Shown: piece after piece, positions 32,901 through 43,889 of the stretch
How the letters are laid out: each line of letters starts with the position of its first letter
Numbering within the stretch: the first letter of the stretch is position 1
Source: Anomaloglossus baeobatrachus
Taxonomy: Eukaryota > Chordata > Amphibia > Anura > Aromobatidae
Reading direction: 5' to 3'
Assembly (NCBI RefSeq): GCF_048569485.1
Contig: NC_134354.1
Span: 397,830,680-397,894,679, forward strand
Length of the DNA stretch: 64,000 nucleotides
Program-made: the position numbers and the translations under genes
Notes under the pieces: generated by a model
What the model saw: only the letters and a program-made list of their open reading frames with translations
Told to the model about the DNA's origin: nothing
Database searches by the model: none

Positions 32901-35900
32901 CAGTCAGCCATTATATCCCCCCCACCGCACATCAGCCCTAGACCAGTCAGCCATTAGATCCCCCCCACTGCACATCAGCCCTAGACCAGTCAGCCATTAT
33001 ATCCCCCCCACCGCACATCAGCCCTAGACCAGTCAGCCATTATATCCCCCCCACCGCACATCAGCCCTAGACCAGTCAGCCATTATATCCCCCCACCGCA
33101 CATCAGCCCTAGACCAGTCAGCCATTATATCCCCCCCACCGCACATCAGCCCTAGACCAGTCAGCCATTATATCCCCCCCACCGCACATCAGCCCTAGAC
33201 CAGTCAGCCATTATATCCCCCCACCGCACATCAGCCCTAGACCAGTCAGCCATTATATCCCCCCCCACCACACATCAGCCCTAGACCAGTCAGCCATTAT
33301 ATCCCCCCACCACACATCAGTCCTACACCAGTCAGCCATTACATCCCCCCCACCGCACATCAGCCCTAGACCAGTCAGCCATTATATCCCCCCACTGCAC
33401 ATCAGCCCTAGACCAGTCAGCCATTACACCCCCCCACCACAAACATCAGCCCTAGACCAGTCAGCCATTACATCCCCCGCCGCACATCTGTCCTACACCA
33501 GTCAGCCATTACATCCCCCCCACCACACATCAGCCCTAGGCCAGTCAGCTATTACATCCCCCCCACCGCAAATCAGCCCTAGACCAGTCAGCCATTATAT
33601 CCCCCCACCGCACATCAGCCCTAGACCAGTCAGTCAGCCATTATATCCCCCCCACCACACATCAGCCCTAGACCAGTCAGCCATTATATCCCCCCCACCG
33701 CACATCAGCCCTAGACCAGTCAGCCATTATATCCCCCCCACCGCACATCAGCCCTAGACCAGTCAGCCATTATATCCCCCCCACCGCACATCAGTCCTAC
33801 ACCAGTCAGCCATTACATCCCCCCCACCGCACATCAGCCCTAGACCAGTCAGCCATTATATCCCCCCACTGCACATCAGCCCTAGACCAGTCAGCCATTA
33901 CACCCCCCCACCACAAACATCAGCCCTAGACCAGTCAGCCATTACATCCCCCACCGCACATCAGTCCTACACCAGTCAGCCATTACATCCCCCCCACCAC
34001 ACATCAGCCCTAGGCCAGTCAGCTATTACATCCCCCCCCACCGCACATCAGCCCTAGGCCAGTCAGCTATTACATCCCCCCCACCGCACATCAGCCCTAG
34101 ACCAGTCAGCCATTATATCCCCCCACCGCACATCAGCCCTAGACCAGTCAGTCAGCCATTATATCCCCCCCCACCACAAACATCAGCCCTAGACCAGTCA
34201 GCCATTATATCCCCCCACCGCACATCAGTCCTACACCAGTCAGCCATTACACACCCCCCAACCGCACATCAGTCCTAGACCAGTCAGCCATTACACACCC
34301 CCCACCACAAACATCAGCCCTAGACCAGTCAGCCATTACATCCCCCCACCGCACATCAGCCCTAGACCAGTCAGCCATTATATCCCCCCACCGCACGTCA
34401 GCCCTAGACCAGTCAGCCATTATATCCCCCCCACCGCACATCAGCCCTAGACCAGTCAGCCATTATATCCCCCCCACCGCACATCAGCCCTAGACCAGTC
34501 AGCCATTATATCCCCCCCACCGCACATCAGCCCTAGACCAGTCAGCCATTATATCCCCCCCACCGCACATCAGCCCTAGACCAGTCAGCCATTATATCCC
34601 CCCACCACACATCAGTCCTACACCAGTCAGCCATTACATCCCCCCCACCGCATATCAGTCCTACACCAGTCAGCCATTACATCCCCCCCACCGCACATCA
34701 GCCCTAGACCAGTCAGCCATTACATCCCCCCACCGCACATCAGCCCTAGACCAGTCAGCCATTATATCCCCCCCACCGCACGTCAGCCCTAGACCAGTCA
34801 GCCATTATATCCCCCCCACCGCATATCAGCCCTAGACCAGTCAGCCATTATATCCCCCCACTGCACATCAGCCCTAGACCAGTCAGCCATTACACCCCCC
34901 CACCACAAACATCAGCCCTAGACCAGTCAGCCATTACATCCCCCCCACCACAAACATCAGCCCTAGACCAGTCAGCCATTACATCCCCCCCCACCACAAA
35001 CATCAGCCCTAGACCAGTCAGCCATTACATCCCCCCCCACCACAAACATCAGCCCTAGACCAGTCAGCCATTACATCCCCCCCCACCACAAACATCAGCC
35101 CTAGACAAGTCAGCCATTACATCCCCCCACCACAAACATCAGCCCTAGACCAGCCAGCCATTACATCCCCCCCACCACAAACATCAGCCCTAGACCAGCC
35201 AGCCATTACATCCCCCCCACCACAAACATCAGCCCTAGACCAGCCAGCCATTACATCCCCCCCACCACAAACATCAGCCCTAGACCAGTCAGCCATTACA
35301 TCCCCCCCACCGCACATCAGCCTTAGACCAGTCAGCCATTATATCCCCCCCACCGCACATCAGCCCTAGACCAGTCAGCCATTATATCCCCCCCACCGCA
35401 CATCAGCCCTAGACCAGTCAGCCATTACATCCCCCCCACCGCACATCAGCCCTAGACCAGTCAGCCATTACATCCCCCCCACCACAAACATCAGCCCTAG
35501 ACCAGTCAGCCATTACATCCCGACCACCACAAACATCAGCCCTAGACCAGTCAGCCATTACATCCCCCCCCACCACACACATCAGCCCTAGACCAGTCAG
35601 CCATTACATCCCCACCACCACACACATCAGCCCTAGACCAGTCAGCCATTACATCCCCCCCACCACAAACATCAGCCCTAGACCAGTCAGCCATTACATC
35701 CCCCCCACCACAAACATCAGCCCTAGACCAGTCAGCCATTACATCCCCCCCACCACAAACATCAGCCCTAGACCAGTCAGCCATTACATCCCCCCCACCA
35801 CAAACATCAGCCCTAGACCAGTCAGCCATTACATCTCCCCCACCACAAACATCAGCCCTAGACCAGTCAGCCATTACATACCCCCCCACCACAAACATCA

Positions 35901-36503
35901 GCCCTAGACCAGTCAGCCATTACATACCCCCCACCACAAACATCAGCCCTAGACCAGTCAGCCATTACATACCCCCCACCACAAACATCAGCCCTAGACC
36001 AGTCAGCCATTACATCCCCCCCACCACAAACATCAGCCCTAGACCAGTCAGCCATTACATCCCCCCACCACAAACATCAGCCCTAGACCAGTCAGCCATT
36101 ACATCCCCCCCACCACAAACATCAGCCCTAGACCAGTCAGCCATTACATCCCCCCCACCACAAACATCAGCCCTAGACCAGTCAGCCATTACATCCCCCC
36201 ACCACAAACATCAGCCCTAGACCAGTCAGTCATTACATCCCCCCCACCACAAACATCAGCCCTAGACCAGTCAGCCATTACATCCCCCCACCACAAACAT
36301 CAGCCCTAGACCAGTCAGCCATTACATCCCCCCACCACAAACATCAGCCCTAGACCAGTCAGCCATTACATCCCCCCACCACAAACATCAGCCCTAGACC
36401 AGTCAGCCATTACATCCCCCCACCACAAACATCAGCCCTAGACCAGCCAGCCATTACATCCCCCCCACCACAAACATCAGCCCTAGACCAGTCAGCCATT
36501 ACA
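29932..36503. repeat. Large minisatellite, unit 42-45 bp, about 150 copies
   Basis: A 6.6-kb tandem array of CAGCCCTAGACCAGTCAGCC plus ATTACATCCCCCCCACCACACACAT-type sequence. Three variant classes are visible by their CA-rich segment: CACACACATC dominates to about 31.85 kb, CGCACATC (and CACACATC) from 31.85 to 34.9 kb, and CACAAACATC from 34.9 kb to the end. Each unit has a run of 5-9 C on the plus strand, hence G-runs on the minus strand. The 45-bp version keeps a 15-residue minus-strand frame open, which is an artefact of unit length. Confidence 0.97.
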
Positions 36504-36519
36504 CAAGTGATTAGGGCTG

Positions 36520-36860
36520 CTCCTCTAACGTGACACCATCCCCTCCATAGTCAGCTGAGCTTCTCCCAGCGTCCTACAAGTCTCATGACAAAAGAGCACC
36601 CGGAGCAGACATAACACAGTGCACCAGACATGACTAATCACACCCCGCAGGCCGACGGTAGCCGCCATATAAACCCAATTATTAGTAATAGGCCAAGAAC
36701 ACTGTAGTCACAACAGACCTGCCTGATACCGGCCGAGGATAAACAAGCTGCACGGATACAGTGACGCAGCAGCGGTACGAGCCAATTCCCAGCGTAGGAA
36801 TCTAATATCCGGATGTCACCAAGCGGCCATCTTGGTTATGGGCAGTACCCGATAACGGAG
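36520..36860 (-). promoter_or_regulatory. Candidate YY1-type promoter / first exon
   Basis: This looks like single-copy, fairly CpG-rich sequence between the minisatellite and further repeats. Read on the minus strand it contains CCAAGATGGCCGCTTG (motif core 36,823-36,833), a match to the YY1 element found just downstream of many vertebrate housekeeping start sites. A second ATGGCGGC lies at 36,668, where a 47-codon ORF starts and runs to 36,525. It could be a distal exon 1 of TMEM50A, which would place the whole 6.6-kb minisatellite in intron 1, or the first exon of another gene. No splice donor stands out as certain. Confidence 0.35.
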
Positions 36861-36910
36861 TGTGGGGAGTCGTGCTGTGTCAGAATGCAGGGTATATCTG
36901 ACATTTTATT

Positions 36911-37428
36911 ATACACTTGTCCTGTTACGCCACTGAGGTGTATGCCCAAACAGCACTTTTAAAGGGATGTTCCACGTTTAGAATAGAAAGCAAATGTTTC
37001 TTGTTATGTAAATTAACAGTCAGATAGTATTTACCCTCCTCAGGTCCAGGGATTGGCTGCAGCGGTCACAGCTTACATCGATGCTGCAGCCAATGACTGA
37101 GCTCAGTATTTTGGATGATTTAGACCAAGGCCTCACTCTCTTCTGCACATGGTTTTCTGAAGGGTGCAAAATCAACACAGCAAATAGCTGTGTTCCCAGG
37201 AGCGTATAAATAAATGCTAGAGTTTCAATCACTGCTGTAAGAGGCAGATGTTGGCATGGGCCTGTATAGAGTGGGCTCAGCTCCTGTGCATAATCCAATC
37301 AGACCTGCCACTAGGAATTTCATGGCCGCATACTGGCAACATTTTCCGGTCCCCTTGAGACTCCGCCCTGGCTCCACCCCAGCTCCGCCTCCAACCCTTA
37401 AACCCTCCACAGTCTCACCACCACTTTT
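36911..37428. other. Unclassified dispersed repeat sequence
   Basis: It includes TTTAAAGGGATGTTCCACG and a self-complementary section (GATTGGCTGCAGC and GCTGCAGCCAATGA). This is probably a MITE-like remnant. No gene. Confidence 0.4.
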
Positions 37429-37430
37429 GG

Positions 37431-37479
<49 letters not shown>
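37429..37479. repeat. GATA microsatellite
   Basis: About twelve uninterrupted copies of GATA, preceded by TTTTGGA. Confidence 0.95.
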
Positions 37480-37491
37480 TACAAACACACA

Positions 37492-37553
37492 CAGTCATGG
37501 CCAAAAGTGTTAGTACCCTTGACATTGCAGAAAATGAAGTATTTCCCTCAAAA
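37492..37553. mobile_element. Tc1/mariner end fragment
   Basis: CAGTCATGGCCAAAAGTGTT followed by AGTACCCTTGACATT and AGAAAATGAAGTATTTC matches the terminus style of a Tc1 family common in frogs and fishes. Only the end remains. Confidence 0.6.
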
Positions 37554-37555
37554 AA

Positions 37556-37796
37556 TTAATAATACACCCCCTACACCACCTCTCTTGATAATACACCCTC
37601 TACAATGCCCCTCTCCATAATATCTCTCTCACATTGCGCCCTAGGTATAATATACCCTCACACACTGCCCCTCTGTATAATATCCCCCCACTCACACTGC
37701 CCCTCTATATAATGTCTCTCCCCCTCTGTATAATGTCTCTTCCCTCACATTCTGCCTCTCTGTATAATATCCCCACACACTACCCCTCTGAATAAT
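37556..37796. repeat. Degenerate tandem repeat, period about 35-40 bp
   Basis: Six or so copies of CACTGCCCCTCTGTATAATA with TCCCCCCACTCA-type spacers. Diverged, non-coding. Confidence 0.7.
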
Positions 37797-37970
37797 TAGA
37801 AAGGAGGCGGTTCGCCGGTCACAGCGACGTTGCCGGGCAGGTATGTGTGACGGGTCTGCGCGATGTTGTGTGGCACGGGCAGCGATTTGCCCGTGTCGCA
37901 CAACAGATGGGGGCGGGTACCCACGCTAGCGATATCGGGACCGATATCGCAGCGTGTAAAGTAGCCTTTA

Positions 37971-38979
37971 AGCTGGTGTCACACATAACGACGACGACAA
38001 CGACGTCGCTGCTACGTCACCATTTTCTGTGACGTTGCAGCGACGTCCCGTCGCTGTCGCTGTGTGTGACATCCAGCAACGACCTGGCCCCTGCTGTGAG
38101 GTCGCCGGTCGTTGCTGAATGTCCAGCTTCATTTTTTGGTCGTCACTCTCCCGCTGTGACACACACATCGCTGTGTGTGACAGCGAGAGAGCGACGAAAT
38201 GAAGCGATCAGGAGCCGGCACTGGCAGCTGCGGTAAGCTGTAACCAGCGTAAACATCGGGTAACCAAGGGAAGACCTTTCCCTAGTTACCCGATGTTTAC
38301 GCTGGTTACCGGCCTCCGCTCTTGCTGCCAGTGCCGGCTCCTACATGTGGCTGCAGTACGCATCGGGTAATTAACCCAATGTGTGCTGCAGGAGAGCAAG
38401 GAGCCAGCGCTAAGCGCGGCTCCCTGCTCTCTGAACTGTGACATGTAGCTGCAGCACACATCGGGTTAATTAACCCGATGTGTGCTGCTGGAGAGCAAGG
38501 AGCCAGCGCTAAGCGCGGCTCCCTGCTCTCTGAACTGTGACATGTAGCTGCAGCACACATCGGGTTAATTAACCCGATGTGTGCTGCTGGAGAGCAAGGA
38601 GCCAGCGCTAAGCGCGGCTCCCTGCTCTCTGAACTGTGACATGTAGCTGCAGCACACATCGGGTTAATTAACCCGATGTGTGCTGCTGGAGAGCAAGGAG
38701 CCAGCGCTAAGCGCGGCTCCCTGCTCTCTGAACTGTGACATGTAGCTGCAGCACACATCGGGTTAATTAACCCGATGTGTGCTGCAGGAGAGCAAGGAGC
38801 CAGCGCTAAGCGCGGCTCCCTGCTCTCTGCACATGTAGCGACGTTATGATCGCTGCTTCTGCTGTGTTTGACAGCTAAGCAGCGATCATAACAGCGACTT
38901 ACAAGGTCGCTGTTACGTCACCGAAAATGGTGACGTAACAGCGACGTCGTTGTCGCTGTCGTTTAGTGTGACACCAGCT
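37971..38979. mobile_element. Harbinger-type MITE carrying a 99-bp tandem array
   Basis: TTA at 37,968-37,970 and 38,980-38,982; perfect ends AGCTGGTGTCACAC / GTGTGACACCAGCT. Between about 38,343 and 38,830 a 99-bp unit (CATGTAGCTGCAGCACACAT, GGGTTAATTAACCC, CGCTAAGCGCGGCTCCCTGC) repeats just over four times. The 150-residue minus-strand frame over it exists only because 99 is divisible by three. Just to its left (37,797-37,966) is another MITE remnant ending GTGTAAAGTAGCC. Confidence 0.85.
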
Positions 38980-39206
38980 TTAGGCTGACAAAAACCAAAT
39001 GTTAAAAACACAATTATCAAGAGAAAAAGAATGGAAGAAATAAGGACATAATAATCCTGTTCTTATCCCCAATGAAGTATTAGATCACTGATAATAGCAT
39101 GCACAATAGGTATATAAACAAGGCAGTGTTCGCAGATAAATAAAGTAATCACAAAACAAACAAGATTTGGCTGTAGAGCCTCACCTTAAAGATAATGTGG
39201 CAGTAA

Positions 39207-40075
39207 GGGTACCTTCACACTTTAGCGATGCAGCAGCGATCCGACCAGCGATCTGACCTGGTCAGGATCGCTGCTGCGTCGCTACGTGGTCGCTGGTGAG
39301 CTGTCAAACAGGCAGATCTCACCAGCGACCAGTGACCAGCCCCCAGCCAGCAGTGATGTGCAAGCGACGCTGCGCTTGCACGGAGTCGGCGTCTGGAAGC
39401 TGCAGACACTGGTAACTAAGGTAAACATCGGGTATGGTTACCCGATGTTTACATTAGTTACCAGCGCACACCGCTTAGCTGTGTGTGCAGGGAGCAGGGA
39501 GCCGCGCACACTGAGCGCTGGCTCCTTGCTCTCCTAGCTACAGTACACATCGGGTTAATTAACCCGATGTGTAATGCAGCTACATGTGCAGAGAGCATGG
39601 AGCCGCGCACACTGCTTAGCGCTGGCTCCTTGCTCTCCTAGCTACAGTACACATCGGGTTAATTAACCCGATGTGTACAGCAGCTACATGTGCAGAGAGC
39701 CGGAGTCGGCAGCACAGGCAGCGTGAGAGCGGCGGAGGCTGGTAACTAAGGTAAATATCGGGTAACCACCTTGGTTACCCGATGTTTATCTTGGTTACAG
39801 CTTACCGTAGCTGCCAGACGCCGGCTCCTGCTCCCTGCTCGCTTCATTTGTCGCTCTCTCGCTGTCACACACAGCGATCTGTGTGTCACAGTGGGATAGC
39901 GCCTTTGAAGAAAAAGAACCAGGGCTGTGTGTAACGAGCAGCGATCTCACAGCAGGGGCCAGATCGCTGCTCATTGTCACACACAGCGAGATCGCTAATG
40001 AGGTCACTGCTGCGTCACAAAAAGCGTGACTCAGCAGTGATCTCGGCAGCGAGCTCGCTGTGTGTGAAGCACCCC
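39207..40075. mobile_element. Harbinger-type MITE, 869 bp
   Basis: TAA at 39,204-39,206 and 40,076-40,078; ends GGGTACCTTCACACTTTAGC / CTCGCTGTGTGTGAAGCACCCC. The interior shares TCGGGTTAATTAACCCGATG palindromes and AGCGATC motifs with the MITE at 37,971-38,979. Confidence 0.7.
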
Positions 40076-40078
40076 TAA

Positions 40079-40675
40079 GTGGTACTTCTCACATAGCGAG
40101 ATCGCTAGCGAGATCGCTGCTGAGTCACAGGTTTTGTGACGTACCAGTGACCACATCAGCGATCTCGCTGTGTGTGACACTAAGCAGCGACCTGGCCCCT
40201 GCTGTGAAATTGCTGATCGTTATACACTGTTCTGGTTCATGTTTTGCTCATTGGTCTCCTGCTGTGCAGCACGCATCAGTGTGTTTGACGTCGGGAGACC
40301 AACGAGCACCGACTCTGTGTAAGCAGCGTACGCTGGTAACCAGGGTAAATATCGGGTAACTAAGCAAAGCACTTTGCTTAGTAACCCGATGTGTACCCTG
40401 GCTACGTGTGTAGGGAGCCAGCGCTAAGCGGTGAACGCTGGTAACCAGGGTAAATATCGGGTAACCAAGGAAAGCGCTTTGCTTAGTTACCCAAAATTTC
40501 CCCTTGTTACCAAGCGCAGCATCGTCACACGAGTCGCTAGTGGCTGGTGGCTGGTCGCTGGTGAGATCTGCCTGATTGACAGCTCGCCAGCGACCATGTA
40601 GTAACTCACCAGCGATCCTAACCAGGTCGTATCGTGGTCGGAATCGCTGGTACGTCATTTAGTGAGACGGTACCC
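40079..40675. mobile_element. Harbinger-type MITE, 597 bp, abutting the previous one
   Basis: It shares the TAA at 40,076-40,078 at left and has TAA at 40,676-40,678 at right. Ends GTGGTACTTCTCACATAGCG / GTGAGACGGTACCC. The interior repeats GGTAACCAGGGTAAATATCG twice. Confidence 0.65.
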
Positions 40676-40752
40676 TAAGTCAAATGACGTTAGGTTTTCA
40701 ATCTTTACTTTTGTCAGCCTTAAATGTTTTGTATCAATATAAGCCAAGTTTT

Positions 40753-40785
<33 letters not shown>

Positions 40786-42436
40786 CAGTTAGGTCCAGAA
40801 ATATTTGGACAGTGACACAATTTTCCCGAGTTGGGCTCTGCGTGCCACCACATTGGATTTGAAATGAAACCTCTACAACAGAATTCAAGTGCAGATTGTA
40901 ACGTTTAATTTGAAGGTTTGAACAAAAATATCTGATAGAAATTGTAGGAATTGTACACATTTCTTTACAAACACTCCACATTTTAGGAGGTCATAAGTAA
41001 TTGGACAAATAAACCAAACCCAAACAAAATATTTTTATTTTCAATATTTTGTTGCGAATCCTTTGGAGGCAATCACTGCCTTAAGTCTGGAACCCATGGA
41101 CATCACCAAACGCTGGGTTTCCTCCTTCTTAATGCTTTGCCAGGCCTTTACAGCCGCAGCCTTCAGGTCTTGCTTGTTTGTGGGTCTTTCCGTCTTAAGT
41201 CTGGATTTGAGCAAGTGAAATGCATGCTCAATTGGGTTAAGATCTGGTGATTGACTTGGCCATTGCAGAATGTTCCACTTTTTTGCACTCATGAACTCCT
41301 GGGTAGCTTTGGCTGTATGCTTGGGGTCATTGTCCATCTGTACTATGAAGCGCCGTCCGATCAACTTTGCGGCATTTGGCTGAATCTGGGCTGAAAGTAT
41401 ATCCCTGTACACTTCAGAATTCATCCGGCTACTCTTGTCTGCTGTTATGTCATCAATAAACACAAGTGACCCAGTGCCATTGAAAGCCATGCATGCCCAT
41501 GCCATCACGTTGCCTCCACCATGTTTTACAGAGGATGTGGTGTGCCTTGGATCATGTGCCGTTCCCTTTCTTCTCCAAACTTTTTTCTTCCCATCATTCT
41601 GGTACAGGTTGATCTTTGTCTCATCTGTCCATAGAATACTTTTCCAGAACTGAGCTGGCTTCATGAGGTGTTTTTCAGCAAATTTAACTCTGGCCTGTCT
41701 ATTTTTGGAATTGATGAATGGTTTGCATCTAGATGTGAACCCTTTGTATTTACTTTCATGGAGTCTTCTCTTTACTGTTGACTTAGAGACAGATACACCT
41801 ACTTCACTGAGAGTGTTCTGGACTTCAGTTGATGTTGTGAATGGGTTCTTCTTCACCAAAGAAAGTATGCGGCGATCATCCACCACTGTTGTCATCCGTG
41901 GACGCCCAGGCCTTTTTGAGTTCCCAAGCTCACCAGTCAATTCCTTTTTTCTCAGAATGTACCCGACTGTTATTTTGCTACTCCAAGCATGTCTGCTATC
42001 TCTCTGATGGATTTTTTCTTTTTCTTCAGCCTCAGGATGTTCTGCTTCACCTCAATTGAGAGTTCCTTAGACCGCATGTTGTCTGGTCACAGCAACAGCT
42101 TCCAAATGCAAAACCACACACCTGTAATCAACCCCAGACCTTTTAACTACTTCATTGATTACAGGATAACGAGGGAGACGCCTTCAGAGTTAATTGCAGC
42201 CCTTAGAGTCCCTTGTCCAATTACTTTTGGTCCCTTGAAAAAGAGGAGGCTATGCATTACAGAGCTATGATTCCTAAACCCTTTCTCCGATTTGGATGTG
42301 AAAACTCTCATATTGCAGCTGGGAGTGTGAACTTTCAGCCCATATTTTATATATAATTGTATTTCTGAACATGTTTTTGTAAACAGCTAAAATAACAAAA
42401 CTTGTGTCACTGTCCAAATATTTCTGGACCTAACTG
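40786..42436 (-). mobile_element. Tc1/mariner element, 1,651 bp
   Basis: The TA target is at 40,784-40,785 and 42,437-42,438. Inverted ends CAGTTAGGTCCAGAAATATT and the matching AATATTTCTGGACCTAACTG extend over 35 bp (through GGACAGTGACACAA). It was inserted into an AT microsatellite and carries one transposase gene on the minus strand. Confidence 0.95.
41041..42077 (-). pseudogene. Tc1 transposase, one frameshift
   Basis: The true start is ATG at 42,077-42,075, giving MRSKELSIEVKQNILRLKKK and the first helix-turn-helix (SIREIADMLGVAK). A one-base loss in the A run at 41,973-41,976 then brings a stop at 41,972-41,970. The rest is open to 41,041 in the next frame, about 300 codons: a GRPR hook motif, second HTH, then the DDE catalytic core ([33 protein letters not shown]), a DD34E pattern with all three acidic residues present. 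Apart from the single slip it looks complete, so the insertion is recent or was recently mobilised in trans. Confidence 0.92.
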
Positions 42437-42438
42437 TA

Positions 42439-42874
42439 TATATATGTCAGCCTCCTGGTATATATCCCCATCTTGGCCCCCTCCTGGTATATATGTCCTT
42501 CTCCTAGTATATATGTCGTTTTCCTGGTATACATGTCTCCCCATCCTGGGCCCTTCCTGAGCGATCAGCTGAGCGCCCGGCCGCCAGCATGTGAGAGCGA
42601 TCAGCTGAGCGCCCGGCCACCGGCTATTGAGAGCGATCAGCTGAGCGCCCGGCCGCCGGGTGATCAGCTGATCGTTCATAATAGTCTGCTGCCGGTAAAA
42701 CTGTAAAGAAGAAAAAAAAAAAAAAGAAAAAAGAAATAAAAGCTTTCCGTTGTTTTGTACGATCCGTAGCATCCGTTGTGCCACTATATGCAACGTATCC
42801 GTTGCATCCGTCACACAACGCAATGCTACGGAAGCCGTCCAACGCAAGTGTGAAAGTAGCCTAACACTGACAGG
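42439..42874. mobile_element. Harbinger-type MITE right part
   Basis: It ends AACGCAAGTGTGAAAGTAGCC followed by TAA, the same terminus as the large Harbinger at 43,257-52,443. The interior has GAGCGATCAGCTGAGCGCCC palindromes related to the MITE at 25,354. No matching left end was found; before it lie short CTCCTGGTATATATGTCC repeats. Confidence 0.55.
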
Positions 42875-43233
42875 TCTAATGCATTGCAATGCATGTGTTT
42901 TGCAATGCATTATAACAGTGATCAGACTAATAAATTTTAAAGTCCCATAGAGGGACTAATTAAAAAAAAGTAAAAAAAAAATGGGAAAAATATATAAAAA
43001 CAAAAAACACAGTGAAATATAAAAAAAAGTCAAAGAATATTTATGCAATAAAAATAAGCAAAAAAGCTCACATATTTCATATCGCTACGTCCAGAACGAT
43101 CCGATATGTAAAACTGTCATGCTAGTTAACCCCTTCAATGAACACCATAAAGAAAGAAATAAAAAACATACAGGAACGATGATTTTCAAATGCCGAAAAC
43201 AAGATGGAATAAAACGCGATCAAAAATTTGAAT
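42875..43233. other. AT-rich dispersed repeat
   Basis: AATGCATTGCAATGCATG-type palindrome, then A-rich sequence with GTTAACCCCTTCAATGAAC and CGATCAAAAAT, similar to parts of the 20.4-22.4 kb repeat. No gene. Confidence 0.4.
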
Positions 43234-43529
43234 GTACTGTATTTTTTTACGTATAAGGCTAGTTTCACACTTGCGTTGTGTTAAATCCGCTGGGTCAGTT
43301 TTTGCGTCGTTTTGACGCATCCGTTTTTTTATGGTGTCAACTGAAGCAACGGATCCGTTATTTCACAGGAATCCGTTAGCGGGTTCCTGTGGAAAAACGG
43401 ATCCGTTCCTTCCGTTGCGTCCGTTATGCATCCGTTAAACGGAATCCGTCGGATCCGTTTTGGTATTTTTTATTTTTTTTTGGGACAGCCCAATGGGAGT
43501 GCCAGGCATTTTTGAGACATATATATATA

Positions 43530-43851
43530 TGTAAAGGAGAAAGAAAGTCGCACTCCAGATAATCACCATATCACTCCGTCTTTATTGCAGGGGAAACATG
43601 AAGGTACAAGCGGTGGGGAGGGTGAGACAAGCCATACAACGCCGGACGACGGCGTGCCGTTTCGCTAGAACTTAGCTTCCACGGGTCCAGTGATATGGTG
43701 ATCATCTGGAGTGCGACTTTCTTTCTCCTTTGGATTTATCTTAGTCTTCACCGCAAGTCTGCACCATGATCCCCTCCATGGCTCAGTAGGGCTCAAGTAG
43801 CTGAACGTGTAGTAACACGCGGAGTAGGTGGTGCACCGGGACTCTTACCTC

Positions 43852-43855
<4 letters not shown>
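43530..43855. mobile_element. Foldback insert upstream of the Harbinger transposase
   Basis: AAGAAAGTCGCACTCCAGAT with ATCACCATATCACT at left is matched by the inverted AGTGATATGGTGATCATCTG and GAGTGCGACTTTCTTTCTCC at right. TA runs flank it. It contains GTGCCGTTTCGC, the GAAACG module again. It separates the Harbinger end from the transposase start. Confidence 0.55.

Positions 43856-43883
<28 letters not shown>

Positions 43884-43889
<6 letters not shown>

Noticed and set aside
30022-36073. Long minus-strand frames encoding MADWSRADVCGGGDV repeats
   Set aside because: They exist because the 45-bp unit is divisible by three. They break wherever 42-44-bp units occur, and no start context or splice signal supports them.
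29932-36503. CRISPR-like regular repeat spacing
   Set aside because: The repeats are directly tandem with no unique spacers, no cas genes are present, and the genome is vertebrate.
36525-36668. 47-codon minus-strand frame starting ATGGCGGCTACC
   Set aside because: It could be a true first exon, but no homology or clear donor supports it, so it is mentioned only with the promoter candidate.
38306-38758. 150-residue frame with PMCAAATCHSSESREPRL repeats
   Set aside because: It lies wholly within the 99-bp tandem array of a MITE and is a by-product of unit length.
42407-42910. 167-residue minus-strand frame
   Set aside because: It crosses the Tc1 end, a microsatellite and MITE palindromes; it is composite noise.
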